A DNA stretch of 64,000 bases from positions 44,295,237 through 44,359,236 of the forward strand of contig NC_016133.3 of assembly GCF_000005505.3 (NCBI RefSeq), given 5' to 3'. A model generated the notes under the pieces. That model ran no database searches. It had not been told where the DNA came from and saw only the letters and a list, made by a program, of their open reading frames with translations. Each line of letters opens with the position of its first letter. Position 1 is the first letter of the stretch. Position numbers and translations under genes: made by a program. Below, in pieces: positions 44,250-55,559 of this stretch. Source of the stretch: Brachypodium distachyon (taxonomy: Eukaryota > Streptophyta > Magnoliopsida > Poales > Poaceae).

Positions 44250-45133
44250 TGTCGTAGCGCGGGGCTCAGACATCGGGGATGCGTGAGCAACCCCTTTTAG
44301 GTTCGGCAGTGGGCGACGGGGATCGCTCCGGCGATTGCCAGTGAGGCCAATGTCAAGCGCTGGGACACGATGAACACAAGATTGTTTTTACCTTGGTTCA
44401 GGCCACCCTGAGGTGTAAAACTCTACGTCCTGCTTTTGAGTTTGCTATTAACCGATGAGCAAGGGTTTACAAGTTGCCGGGGGAGTCCCCGGGTGCTCTC
44501 TCTCTTCTTAGCTAAGTGCTACTTGCTACTCTTGGCTAGAATTAGTAGCGAACTGAGAGTTCATCCAACCAACCCCCCTTTGACCGTTGGCGGGGGACCT
44601 CCTTTTATACCGAAGGGGATACCACAGGTGCCTCGGTGCATGTGTGACAAATGGCGAACAAGGAGCCAGGGCAGCTCGGCCCTGCCGCGCTGGCTTGCAT
44701 GCAGGATGGGTAGCCCTGCAACTAGGGTCCTACGTGCCTAAAAGTTACACCGGGCCAGTCACTATAGGCTGACTGGACGGGGAATCCCCTTTCTGCCGGT
44801 GCATTTAATGCTTGAGTGTGCTTCACTCCTTGTCCTGACGAACCCTGCGCACGGGGAGCCCACCGAGCGGCCACGTGGCGTCGCTGTCCTGCCCACTCGG
44901 TCCCGCTCCTGTAATGGGCGCCTGCGCCCGGGAACGCCCTTCCCGGCAAGTAAACTTCCTGGGGAGCGCCCAGGCGGGATTTCTCTTGCTGCCCTCCAGG
45001 GCAACCCCCGCAGCCCGGCTAGCCCTGCTGTGCTGGTGACTTGCCAGGCAGCTCGCGGGGTGCTGCCCAGGGAGCAAGCGAGGTGGCCCACGCGTCATGC
45101 AGCGGTGGTACCGCAGGTGCCACTGGTGCGGCA
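44250..45133 (-). repeat. 5' LTR of the deleted gypsy element (884 bp)
   Basis: On the minus strand it begins TGCCGCACCAGTGGCACC and ends CCCGCGCTACGACA. Both ends align with the LTR at 1164-2132, so both are one family, though clearly diverged in the middle. Confidence 0.85.
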
Positions 45134-48100
45134 GCCGCCGCATTCTTCTTCGCTGGCTTCTTCTTCGGGGGCGTTGCCTTCTTCTTCGGCGCGGCCTGCC
45201 TCTTTCTCTTCCTCAAACCTCCTATGGGCATAGCCAAATCTTCATCAACCTCAGGAATATAATGGTCAACTTCAGGCCACTCATCAACAAATGGAACATG
45301 CACATCTTCAGGAAACTCATGAGCAAAAGGATCAGTATTCTGAGCACCAACATTGTCATCTTCATTCCTCTCATCAGCAACATGAACAACTTCAGGCCTG
45401 TCTTCAGCAAGACTGTCAGCTTCAGACCACTCATCAGCATAGGAACTCTCCTTTTCTTCTTCATCTGTCCAGTCTTCATCCTCAGAACTGCCATCCTCTT
45501 CTGCCTCTTTTGTTGTTTCTACCCCCGCTGCTGCAGCAGCAGCAGCTTCTGCTTCTTTCTTCTTCCTTCCATGCAGCCTGTGCAAATAACAGCAAATTCA
45601 GCAAATAACAGATAAATGTGAATAAAATGTTAAATTCATTAAATAACAGCAAAAAACTAACCTTGGAGCCCTAGGCACGCCGAATACGCAGTTCTGAGAC
45701 ATTGCCCGATGCCCTAATATGTGACACAGGGTGCACCTCTGTTTACCCTTACTGCATTTCCCTCTAGTTACTGCTACAGGGTCCAAATCATCCAAATCTG
45801 GGTCCCTTTCTTTTGTTTTGCCCCCGTTCTTGTGCCCTTTTGTTCCTTTCTTTCCCCTACGCTCGAAAAAGCTTTTGAAGCGCTTATGTTTGGGCCTACC
45901 AGATTTCCTAGTGATGTCAGGGGCACAAAGGTCATATCTAAGTTGCACTTCAGGCCATTGAGATTGGTCAGTAAGATTAGGCACAAGTCCAGCATAAGCA
46001 ACCTTAAATCTCTCAACGGAGAAATACTCATGCAAGTATTCCCCCATCATCAAGTGTGTTCTCCCTGGCAAAAGCACAATGGCATGTAGGCAGGGCTTTC
46101 CAGTTGCTTGCCATTCAAGACAGGTGCACTCATACTTCTCAAGAGTGACAACATGCCTCCTGCCATTTGTAGTGTTCCTAACTTCAGAATTGTGAATGCT
46201 GGAAGTCCAGCATTCTCAACATGTAAGTGCTGTAGATTTCTACTCCTGCATACTTGCTGTTGGACAATTGATGGAATCTTGTCACCATACAACATAGTAG
46301 AAAGAGTCCTTCTCTTATTAAAAAGTTTCATTATCTTGATCCTAAGATTGTCCATTAGCTCATGAACATGCAGATCTTTGATCTCTTTGATCCAACTGTT
46401 AAAACTTTCTGCCAGATGATTGTTGATATGATCCACCTTAATATCTGTGTTGAATCCACTTCTGTACCACAACAAGGAGTGGTATGTTTTCAGGTAATCA
46501 GCAAATTCAGCACCAAATTCTTCATCTTCTTATTCTCCATATGATATTTGTATGTGCTCTCGCTGTATGATCTTGCTGCTGGCCACATCCTAACATAAAC
46601 CTCTCCTCGAAATTTCTTGATCAAATTGAGCCACATGTGGCTGAAGCACTCTCTCAGCTCTGCATGGATAAAAACCTTCTTGGCAGCATTTGTCAAGCCT
46701 TTAGAAGCATCTGTGCATACTGCCAAGGGTTGCATTGGTCCTATGACCCTATGCAATTGCTGCATGAACCAAGTCCAGTCAGCCTCTGTCTCTGACTGGA
46801 ACAACCCCACAGCCACAGGAAACATCCAATTGTTCCCATCTAGAGCTACTGCTACTGCCAACTGGCCATTCCATTTTCCATTCAGTGCAGTGGCATCTAT
46901 GCTGAGGTATGGACGGCATCCTGTTTTAAACCCATCTACGCAACACTCCATAGCCATAAAGAACCTCGAAAAGTATACCTTGTCATCTTTGTTGAAGGTG
47001 TCGATCTCTACTATACTCCTAGGTGACCGCTTTAACATCTCAGCTCAGGAGTTGTACAACATGCTAAATGTATTCCCCCAATCACCATATAATTCCTTCA
47101 TAGCTCTTTGCTTCCCCTTCCAGACAGTGCTATAACTCATTGTACATTTGTAATCCCTTTCCAACTCATTCTTCAGCACTTTAGCAGTTGTGTTAGGGTC
47201 TATACTCAAAATCTTCATGGCCTTCTCTGCAACCCATGCTTGGGAAGTCATTCTTGTCACTCTCCTTGATTGTGCCATACAAGGATGAGCCTCTTTCGGG
47301 GTCATTCGATTGACCCTAACAGCAGCCCCATCGGGAAGCTTTCTACATGACATATACCATGGACATGGCAGCATGTTCCCATCAAACCCCTTGCATCTCA
47401 CGCAATACCTCTCTTTGGATGTCCACGCAGTTTTTGTGTGAAACTCATGTTGCACGGCGTATGTCTTGAAACACATCTTCAGTTCATTCATAGTAGGAAA
47501 CATCCTTCCAACTTCAAAGACAGGACAATCTGTATCATAAGCACAACGCAACTCACCAGGAAAATCATCATCTACAGGAATTGCAGCCTCTGAGGCAAGC
47601 CTATCAGATTCTGCATTATCAGCAGCTGTTGGTGGAGGCACAGGAATGGAAGTTGGTGGCTGCTTCTTCGTCGGCTTTCCATCTTTATCCTTATCAACTG
47701 GAATCCCATACAGCTCGAACATATCATCCTCCTCAATTACAATATCATCAAAATCTGTGGGCTCTTCTAAATCAACTTTACTCCAATCAACAAATGTTCC
47801 CCCGCCCCCTTCGTCCGGCGCACTCAAATCTGCAAGAGTGGGTATCTGATTCGGACCAAAATCAGCAACATTCTGTACAGGAACACTCCTTGTTCTAAAT
47901 GCTACATCGTTTAATGCCTCGGCAGCTTTTGATGCGACAAAGCCTACAACAGAGTCCTCACTGGCCTCAATTAGCTCCGCATATATGGCCGCGACAGGCT
48001 TCGAGGCATCTTCTCGCCGCCCACCTTCAATCGCTTTAACCAGCTACTGGGTTGTAAGGATCCTCTCATATCTCTTCTTCGGCCCATAATAGCAGTTCAA

Positions 48101-48412
48101 CCTCTTGCCCTCTGCCCCAAGCCACCGTCTTCCCCAACTCCTCTATGAATTTCTCCACTGTGATATCCACTACCCCTACTTTCAATTTAACCACGTAATC
48201 CAATCCAATCCGAAACTTGCTGCCGTCATCTAGCCTACCTTCACATGGACAAAACTTGACAGCCACAATTTCTTTATTTTCCCTGGGTTCAATCCTAAGC
48301 AGCAGCACAGAATTGATCGATTGCAACAAGCCGCCATTCAGGTTATACGGGCAAGAAATTACCTCAATTCTTGTTCAATCGGTGGTTCCATCTCTCAAAT
48401 CGTGCTTCGGCC

Positions 48413-48764
48413 GCGAACCCTAGAAATGGGGAACGAAAGACATGTAGCTCGGGAACTCAAATTGAAAACGTTGGACTGCATTTGGGGGATGATTCAGTCA
48501 TCGACAAAGCTGCGGAATCTCGCCTGCGCCTTGTTCGCCCACGCCGCAGCCGCAGCAGCCTTCCTGCCGCCGCGTCCTCCCCGCCGCCGCGAACCCTAGA
48601 AATGGGGAACGAAAGAAATGTAGCTCGGGAACTCAAATTGAGAACATTGGACAGCATTTGGGGGATGATTCACTCACCGACGAAGCTGCGGAATCTAGCC
48701 TGCGCCTTGTTCGCCCATGCCTCAGCCGCAACAGCCTTCCCGCCGCTGCCGCCGCCTTTCTCTC
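48413..48764 (-). repeat. tandem duplication, 176-bp unit, upstream of the Mutator transposase frame
   Basis: The blocks at 48413 and 48589 both start GCGAACCCTAGAAATGGGGA and continue through TGCATTTGGGGGATGATTCA-like and CGCCTTGTTCGCCCA sequences with about 10% divergence. They lie in the putative leader or promoter of the minus-strand transposase gene. Confidence 0.85.
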
Positions 48765-49515
48765 CTCCGTTGGGGGATAGGCCAAAGCTCGGGCCCGACT
48801 AACACTTCATACAGGTGGGACCCACTCCAATTAACAAAACGCACATGACCAAACCCTACGTGGCAAGTTCGTGGGACCCATTTTGTGGGACCCACCTGTC
48901 GGGACCGAGCACCGTCTTATGCCTCCTTAACTCTAACATCTCTTGTCTCAACCTTCCCCGCATGACAGTTCTGGCCTTTTGCGAAAAGCTCCAAAAGGTA
49001 AATTTTGGGTATTGTCCTACACTCATGGAGTCCATTTCGTCTCTCGTCCATAAGCTCAGTCTGCTTCGTGTTTGCCACGACGTGCAGGTTCCGGATGAGC
49101 GGTTGGCCCCTTCACATCTATGCGCTGCAAGCGGCATGCCGCACCTGGAGGTGCCGGACTTGGAGTAGGAGACCCGATGCGACGCGCCGCCTCTCCCCCT
49201 CCTCGACGGACAAACTCGACGATGGCGTCTCCAAGACAATACCAAGCAACGGGGCTCCACTTCTACCCAACCACATGGGCGGCGGCCCGGCCGTGACTAC
49301 CGCAACCACGGGCGCAGCAACTTCGACCACCAGGGCACCAGGTGATCACTTGAACTGCGCCCGTACGCGCACGCCTACCTCCCCCTCTCCGTCCCTCCTT
49401 CTATTCCTCTTCACATCTATGCTCATCAAGATCGAATTGAGTTGAGTCTTAATACGTGTACTGTTTAATCCAGGCTTCTAGGCTGCTTGTTTGTGCCACA
49501 CTAGACAAATCTCAA
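48765..49515. other. GC-rich flank with repeated GTGGGACCCAC motifs
   Basis: GTGGGACCCA occurs three times (48816, 48870 and 48887), once in inverted context next to ACCTGTC. ORFs at 49005-49445 have no recognised domain. The Mutator terminal inverted repeat should lie here but was not found. Confidence 0.4.
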
Positions 49516-49945
49516 GGCCTCTTTGATTTATAGGAAAACCATAGGAATATGAAAGTTTTCCTTTAGTGACACTATTCATCCATTTGATTCAAAGGAATTT
49601 AGTATAAGAAAAACATAGGAAAAGTTTCCTTCCATGCCACTTTCAAAGGAAAAACACAAGAATTCTACAATCCACCTAGACCTCTTTTTTGAATTCCTTT
49701 GCACAAACAACAAGACAATGGTATTTAGTGGCATATGAACACAAATCTTTTACTTCTATTGGTGGTTTGACCTTAATTGACCATCATTATTAGGATTCCT
49801 GTGTTTTTTCTATTCCTGTGAATCAAACACCAAAGTCTATAAAATTCCTGTGTTTCTCAATCCTCTGTTTTGCAGATGCATTCCTATCATGTTCCTGTGT
49901 TTTTCATATTCCTAAATTTTCAAAATCCTGCGAATCAAAGAGGCC
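49516..49945. mobile_element. MITE with GGCCTCTTTGATT ends (430 bp)
   Basis: The terminal inverted repeat GGCCTCTTTGATT / AATCAAAGAGGCC is flanked by CTCAA on each side (49511-49515, 49946-49950). The interior repeats TTTCCTATG-like and ATTCCTGTGTTTT motifs in both orientations. The family is common in cereals; the superfamily (possibly hAT-like) is uncertain because the duplication seen is only 5 bp. Confidence 0.8.
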
Positions 49946-49950
49946 CTCAA

Positions 49951-52411
49951 TGTTTTACTTTTTTATTCTCTTGATTTGTGGTTAATTTCCATGATGTTCA
50001 GGTCAATAAGTGTGGGTTTCCTCCCTTAAGTATAGGGAAGCATCAGTTTCACTGCTTATGGCCTTATGGGGATTGATTTCTTTGGCGGAGGTGTCTTGTA
50101 CAAAACATTCTCACTCATGATCTTTGTCATGTTTGCATTAAACAGCTGAGACTGCTATCACTGGAACATATTGTATGACATGTTTGTCATGCTTTCGGAT
50201 GTTTGGCTGGACAATGCTGAGGTATGCTCTTGAATAGTTCTCTTTGTATATAACTTTGATTATTTAGTCCTACTCTCACGTTTAAACCAACACGCCTACT
50301 GTTGAATCTATCGTATTGACTATTGAGGATACACAGTTAGAGATGGGAACGTAGGTTTTACTACCTAAGGATTATTTACTTATTCAAAAGCTCAAATGTC
50401 ACAACAAGTATTTGTTAATCTTTTCACCTCAAACAGCTCTATTTTATCTGTAGAAGAGTTTTACAACGTTATATGTACTGCATCGCTTCATGAAATATTT
50501 GCGGCATGCCCCTTTCTTTTGGTCCATTATGAATGTCAGTATTTTGATAAAAAAAGGAAGCTGCAGCGGAAACAGAGCACTTCTGAACCTCTGGATCCCC
50601 ATATTTACCGTTGAATACTGAGATTTAAATAATTTTGCTGTAGGAGACTAGGAGTTCCTTTCATTCGCAAGACTTGGCAGCACTAAACTCTTAAGAAATC
50701 AGAGATACGTGTACAGTTCAAGGATTCCCCAGGTGATATTTTTCGATGTATGTGCTGACACTTTTGTCCGTCGCAAATGTGTTGTTATCAGATTTGTTCT
50801 TGCAAAAACCACAGCCTGATTTGATAAACTACTTTCGTCTGGAATATCTCAGTGAAGAGTTAGTGGAGATTGTGGCCCTAGGAAAGAAAAATTGTGTTCA
50901 GATTATAAGATCTTGCAGTACTTAATGACTAAATAGCACATGCCAAGTTTCCACTATAGTACCAAAGAATGTGAAATATTCCCAACAGTTTCATACGAAG
51001 ACAAGTACTTGCTTAAAATGTGTAAGGATGTGATACCTTAGTAGTATGAGCACACTCCCTCCAGAAATTAGCACAATGCAGGCATGGAACGAGTTGCTGC
51101 ATGGTAGGACACTAAATTTGACAAAGCCGGCTTTCACGTAGTAAGCACGGGATGATTTGCTACATGGTAGTAGGACACTAGATTTTTTTTTAGCTACCTT
51201 CTTACCGGTATTTTAGGGTGCTGACATATGTTGAACATAGATTAAGATTTTGTAACTAATCTTATGCTTTCAGCTAACAATATTTTATGTTTTTGTTTTA
51301 TTCCAACAACGGGGGAGCTATTTTATTGTTGAAGTCCTATATTGTTATACATCTTCCATGTTTTCTTTTACATTAATTTTGAATATCGAATGCATTGAAC
51401 AAAGCACACATAGTTCATTGATGGATGATTCTGGTCTGCTTCGACTGTTTTTGTCATTTTAAGTTATTTTCACTATGTTGTCAGCTCGATAAACATAATA
51501 TGTCATAATTTTTCAGAGTGTTACAATATTAGGCAGGCCATCAAGGTTAGTATTCTTCTTGAAGTTGCTTTATTATGTTATGATACTTGTCGAATGAATT
51601 TATTTTGCTTCAAAGCTATCAATCGCGGCTTTCGAGTTCCATAATCCAAATAGAACATAATGGCTTGCTACCTCTACGTTGAAGTTAAGAGCGTGTGGTT
51701 TCTAATTTTGCTGCACCTTTACAGTTAGTTTAGCTAAAACATTTTTGCATCTTAACATCTATTCTCGAAGGTCCTGAAATGGAGGCTTAATGAGATCAGA
51801 GCTGGTGGCTCCTCTAATTTGGACCGATATATAAAGTCACCATGAAGCCAGGATGTGATTTGGCAGAATTTTTTTGATGACAAGGAATAAAGGAGACTGT
51901 TGACGATGACTGCTCAAATTTATCGTTCCATTATATTTAAACTCTATAGGATTAAGTGATGTTCTCTAATGTGCTCTACTCTGACTGGATTTGTATTAGA
52001 GACCTTTTAGCTTAGAAAATGTGGAACTATAGAATCACTTGTCCTTTTGGGTCCAGGTTATTGTTTCGTAACTTTTTTGCTCAAAAGAAGCCTAGGCCCA
52101 GATGGTAGCATGACTATTTTTCTTGCAGCTTGATGACAATTCATGAAGTATACTTCGTTGTGTGTGCATGCTTATTGATTGATTTTGTAACAAAGTTCTT
52201 CCTGTTGTTTTAGATGATGTATATGTTCTAGATAAATATGTCACACTTTGTTAACCTATTGTTATCCGGCGCGGCAAAGCGCGCTTACCCATCTAGTACC
52301 TTTTGGCAATTTAGTTTCTTCGCTAAAAAAGTAATTTAGTTTCTAGTATCTAGCTATGCGCTTCTTTTTTTTAAAACAAAATTATAGGACAGACTCCGAC
52401 GGTATAATATA
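49951..52411. other. AT-rich DNA, possible Helitron body
   Basis: No recognisable ORF. It ends near a Helitron-like 3' terminus (52269-52296). The 5' TC end could not be identified. Confidence 0.35.
52269..52296 (+). mobile_element. probable Helitron 3' terminus
   Basis: A hairpin GCGCG-gcaaag-CGCGC lies 8 bases before CTAG followed by T. This is the expected 3' structure of a Helitron (hairpin, CTRR, insertion before T). The opposite end was not found. Confidence 0.5.
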
Positions 52412-52535
52412 CTTCCTCCGTCCAACAAAGGATGTCTCAACTTTGACTAAATTTGAATGCATGTATACACTAAGTCATGTCTAAATACATTTAAATTTTG
52501 ACAAACTTGAGACATCCTTTGTTGGACGGAGAGAG
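52412..52535. mobile_element. Stowaway MITE, same family as 35273-35396
   Basis: Ends CTTCCTCCGTCCAACAAAGG and an inverted CTTTGTTGGACGGAGAGAG, flanked by TA. It is about 90% identical to the copy at 35273. Confidence 0.88.
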
Positions 52536-52825
52536 TATTAGAAAAGGAAAATACTTACAAGAGTAAAAAGGGCCTAAGAAATGGGTAAATGCACAGGACT
52601 TTAAGTTATTGACGTGCCACTGTGGCCATAAAAACAAATGTGTCTTTCTAGCCACAATTAATGACACTATATCAAGTTTGTATGATGCCCTTTCAAAAAT
52701 AGAAGTCTCTGTATCATGCAAAAGCAAGTTGCACCATCGAAATCAACCTAACATTGTGGCATGCTTATGTTCACATTGTTTTTTTTATGACTAGAACACG
52801 CCATTTAAAAAAGATTAAACAAGAG

Positions 52826-52960
52826 AGTTAAATGCACTACATGTCTTAAAAGTATCAAGGGGTGCAAAGTTGACTCATATTACGTACTATGAAATTGCAA
52901 ATTTGATTCCTAAAAGTACAATAATTTAGCCAACAAATGTCCTAGTTGCACCGCATCGCC
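52826..52960. repeat. single terminal arm of a long-TIR element
   Basis: GAGTTAAATGCACTACATGTC with spaced TCCTAAAAGTA motifs resembles the arms of the element at 30972-31962. No opposite arm was found, so this is a fragment. Confidence 0.5.
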
Positions 52961-53016
52961 TCTGACCTACACGCATCACTCATGCCAGGTTGACCACTAT
53001 CACGTAGACAATACTA

Positions 53017-53129
53017 CTCCCTCCGTTTTATAATTCTTGTCTCAAATTTGCTCAAAAATGGATGTATCTGTTTCTAAAAAGTGTCTAGATACATGTAAGA
53101 TTTCGACAAGAATTATGAAACGGAGGGAG
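53017..53129. mobile_element. Stowaway MITE (about 113 bp)
   Basis: CTCCCTCCGTTTTATAATTC ... AATTATGAAACGGAGGGAG, flanked by TA; the two halves pair around a TCTAGATACAT centre. Confidence 0.88.
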
Positions 53130-54218
53130 TAGTATTTAACAGAAGATGTTCCTAAAGAGTCTCATTTTGTGGCTCCTCAACCAATTGCCTAGGTGTGAGC
53201 ACACCTCACTCGCACACACTACGGGAAAAACATTCTTTGCCGGCGGCCTAAGGCCTCCAGCAAAGACCTTAGTACCCCCGGCAAAGCTTTTGCCGGAGGC
53301 TTTTCCACGTGACCGCCGGCAAAGGCCGTCGGCATGGAGCACTATCGGTAAAGGCCTCTTTGCCGACGGCCTTATCTCGGGCCCTTCGGCAAAGGCTTTG
53401 CTGGAGGCCAAAAAAGAGGCCGCCGGCAAAGAAAAGTAATAGACACACCACGGACGGAGGTAGACGGAAGGGCATGTGCTAGGAGGCTTTGCCGAAGGCC
53501 AACCTCCGGGAAAGAAAATCGAAAAAACAAAAATCATCCGGTCGAAGCTGGGTCCCAAATTCCTGGCCGGCTGCTCCCCTCTCCCGTTTTCGGCTGCCGC
53601 GAACGTCGCCCACCGCTGCTTCTCGCCTACCCCACCACGCCCGCCAAACCCGCAGCCCCCCCGCCGCATAGAGCTCGCCGGATATATCGAGGGGGCCGCA
53701 CGGAGGGCGGCGCCGCTGCTGCTCGTCTCCTGCTGCTACTTGTCGAGAGAGATGGAGAGAGAGAGCGCGCCGCTGGGCACGCCCCCTGCTGTCGCGCGCG
53801 CCTCGTCCTGACGCCGCAGACCACAGCCGCTGCAGCGCCTCACCCCGCCGCCTCGTCCTGACGCCGCAGACCACAGCCGCTGCGGCGCCTCGCCCCGCCG
53901 CAGCGCCTCGCCCTGCCGTAGCCCTCGCGCCCCGCTGTGGCCATGCACCTGCAGTAGGGAAGAAGAGGGAGAGAGAAGGGCGGGGAGGGAGGAAGAATTG
54001 AAAGAGAGGGGCAGGGTGGGAGGAAGAAGGGAGAGGCGCTGGAGAGAGAGGGGCGCTAGAGGTCGCCGACGGCGGGCTGGGGTAGGCGAAGGTGGGCGGC
54101 TGGAAGATGTGCTGGTGGGGAAGAGGAGAAGCGAGAGAGATAAGGCAGGAGGAAGAATTAAAAGATGCGCTGGGTGAGGGAGGAAGAAGGAAGACAGAGA
54201 TGTGCGGCTTGGATGGTT

Positions 54219-54260
54219 CCACGTCATCGATCCGTGGCTTCACGCGGATCGATGACGTGG
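54219..54260. repeat. perfect 16-bp inverted repeat in the CACTA element
   Basis: CCACGTCATCGATCCG, a 10-base loop, then CGGATCGATGACGTGG. Confidence 0.9.
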
Positions 54261-54361
54261 CAAATATCCCTTTGCCGAAGGCCGGCCGCCGGCAAAGACA
54301 TATTTTTTGTTTTTTTAATGTGTATACTTAGCAAAGACTTTTCTCAATTTATTTTTGTTAT

Positions 54362-55260
54362 TTTGACTTGTAATTTTTATCCCATGTTTAGATACCTATA
54401 ACATGACACCATGCCAAAACTTATTAATTTTTGGTAAAGTTTAGGTATTATTTCACTTTTGTCTATTGAACGTCTCCAATAAATGATAAGTAATTATATT
54501 TACATACAAGGTGTTAATTTTGTTAATTTTAATTGACATTCGTCATCCCTAATGCCAAGTGAAACCATAGTAAAAAAATCAACTCAAAAAGGGAAAATCT
54601 TATTGCAAAATTTGGTTTGGGACACAAATTGGACGTTTGAGCGCTAAGTTCGGGAACTTATACGAAGATGTTGCAATTTGTGAAGCATGCACCATTTTAA
54701 TTTTGTGTATGGACCTGTAATTTTTATACCAAGTTTATATACCCATAAAATGACACCATGCCAAAAATTGTTCTGTTTTGACAAACTTTTAGTATTATTT
54801 CATTTTTTTTCTATTAAACAGCTCTAGAAATGATAAGTAATTATTTTTACATAAAATGTGGTAATTTTAATTCATATTAGTAATCATTTAATGACAAATG
54901 AAACCACAGAAAAAGTTTCAACTCAAAAATGGGTCAAATTAATGCAAAACTTAGTTCGGGATTCAAATTTGGAGGTTCACTCTTGAGATCGCTCATTTTG
55001 TGAAGTATGTACCATTTTCATTTTGTGTATTGACTTGTAAATTTTATACTAGTGTTATATACCAATAACATGGTACCATGCCAAAAATTGTGAATTTTTT
55101 ACAAATGTTTAATATTGTTTCATTTTTCCCTATTAAACAGATACAGAAAATGATAAATAATTATTTTTACATAAAAAGTTATGATTTTAATTCACATTAC
55201 TCGTCATCAATGTCAAATGAAAGTACAGTAAAAGTTTCAACTCAAAAAGTGGTGGTTTAC
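54362..55260. repeat. three diverged AT-rich repeats of about 330 bp inside the CACTA element
   Basis: Units start near 54368, 54715 and 55034 with TTGTAATTTTTAT-like sequence. Each carries ATACC(A/T)ATAACATG, ACCATGCCAAAA, TAAATGATAAGTAATTAT-like, GAAACCA and TTTCAACTCAAAAA blocks in the same order. Confidence 0.8.
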
Positions 55261-55559
55261 ATCATAATTTGAAATAAGAGAAGAAAGGGATACAAAAGAA
55301 AAAATATTGACAAACTCTTTGCCGGCGGCCGGCCTCCGACAAAGAATCCCGTCCGTTTTCTCCCCGTTAGGCCCCGGTCAAGTCCACGTGGGACCCCTTC
55401 CTTTGCCGAAGGCCTTTTTGTTCTTTGCCGGAGGCCTTTTTTATTTTTTGCCGTAGGTCTTTTCTTTGCCGGAGGCCTCTTCTTTTTTGCCGTCGGCAAA
55501 GCCTTCTTTGCCGGAGGCTTTTCCTCGGGCCTCCGGCAAAGAATGTTTTTCCCGTAGTG

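Larger units (their letters stand above)
43418..45133 (-). mobile_element. internally deleted gypsy element inserted in the Mutator transposase gene
   Basis: On the minus strand the element runs from an intact 5' LTR (45133-44250) through a gag-like leader region to a 3' LTR of which only the last about 55 bases remain (43472-43418). It is flanked by GCCGC on both sides (43413-43417 and 45134-45138). The termini are TG...CA and match the gypsy LTR at 1164-2132. Almost all of gag-pol and most of the 3' LTR are missing, so the element is a deletion derivative. After LTR end GCTACGACA comes TCTGGCGTGCAAGG, the expected place of a primer-binding site. Confidence 0.88.
43355..48330 (-). pseudogene. 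Mutator-like transposase gene (mudrA type), decayed and split by a gypsy element
   Basis: The order on the minus strand is as follows. A PB1-like N-terminal part covers about 48330-48066. A MuDR DNA-binding domain follows (FPTMNELKMCFKTYAVQHEF). The MULE transposase core has SIDATALNGKWNGQ and VCTDASKGLTNAAKK as the two Asp boxes, FSHMWLNLIKK, and NNHLAESFNSWI, probably the Glu box. A SWIM zinc finger (ECTCLEWQATGKPCLHA in a shifted frame near 46100) and a CCHC knuckle (CTLCHILGHRAMSQNC) come next, then an intron (about 45579-45659) and an acidic, lysine-rich tail (KKKATPPKKKPAKK). Lesions are a frame slip near 48100, TAG at 48044-48046, TGA at 47045-47047, frame slips near 46510 and 46150, and the retroelement at 43418-45133. 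The tail resumes beyond the insertion and stops at 43355. Confidence 0.88.
53217..55559. mobile_element. non-autonomous CACTA element (2343 bp)
   Basis: The ends are CACTACGGGAAAAACATTC and its inverted copy, followed by dense subterminal TTTGCCGG(A/C)GGC repeats in both orientations, the hallmark of CACTA (En/Spm) elements. Flanking triplets are ACA and ATA, so a 3-bp duplication is imperfect. The interior has a GC-rich block (53560-54270) with a 48-bp direct repeat near 53805-53900, and three diverged AT-rich repeats. No transposase frame is present. Confidence 0.92.
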
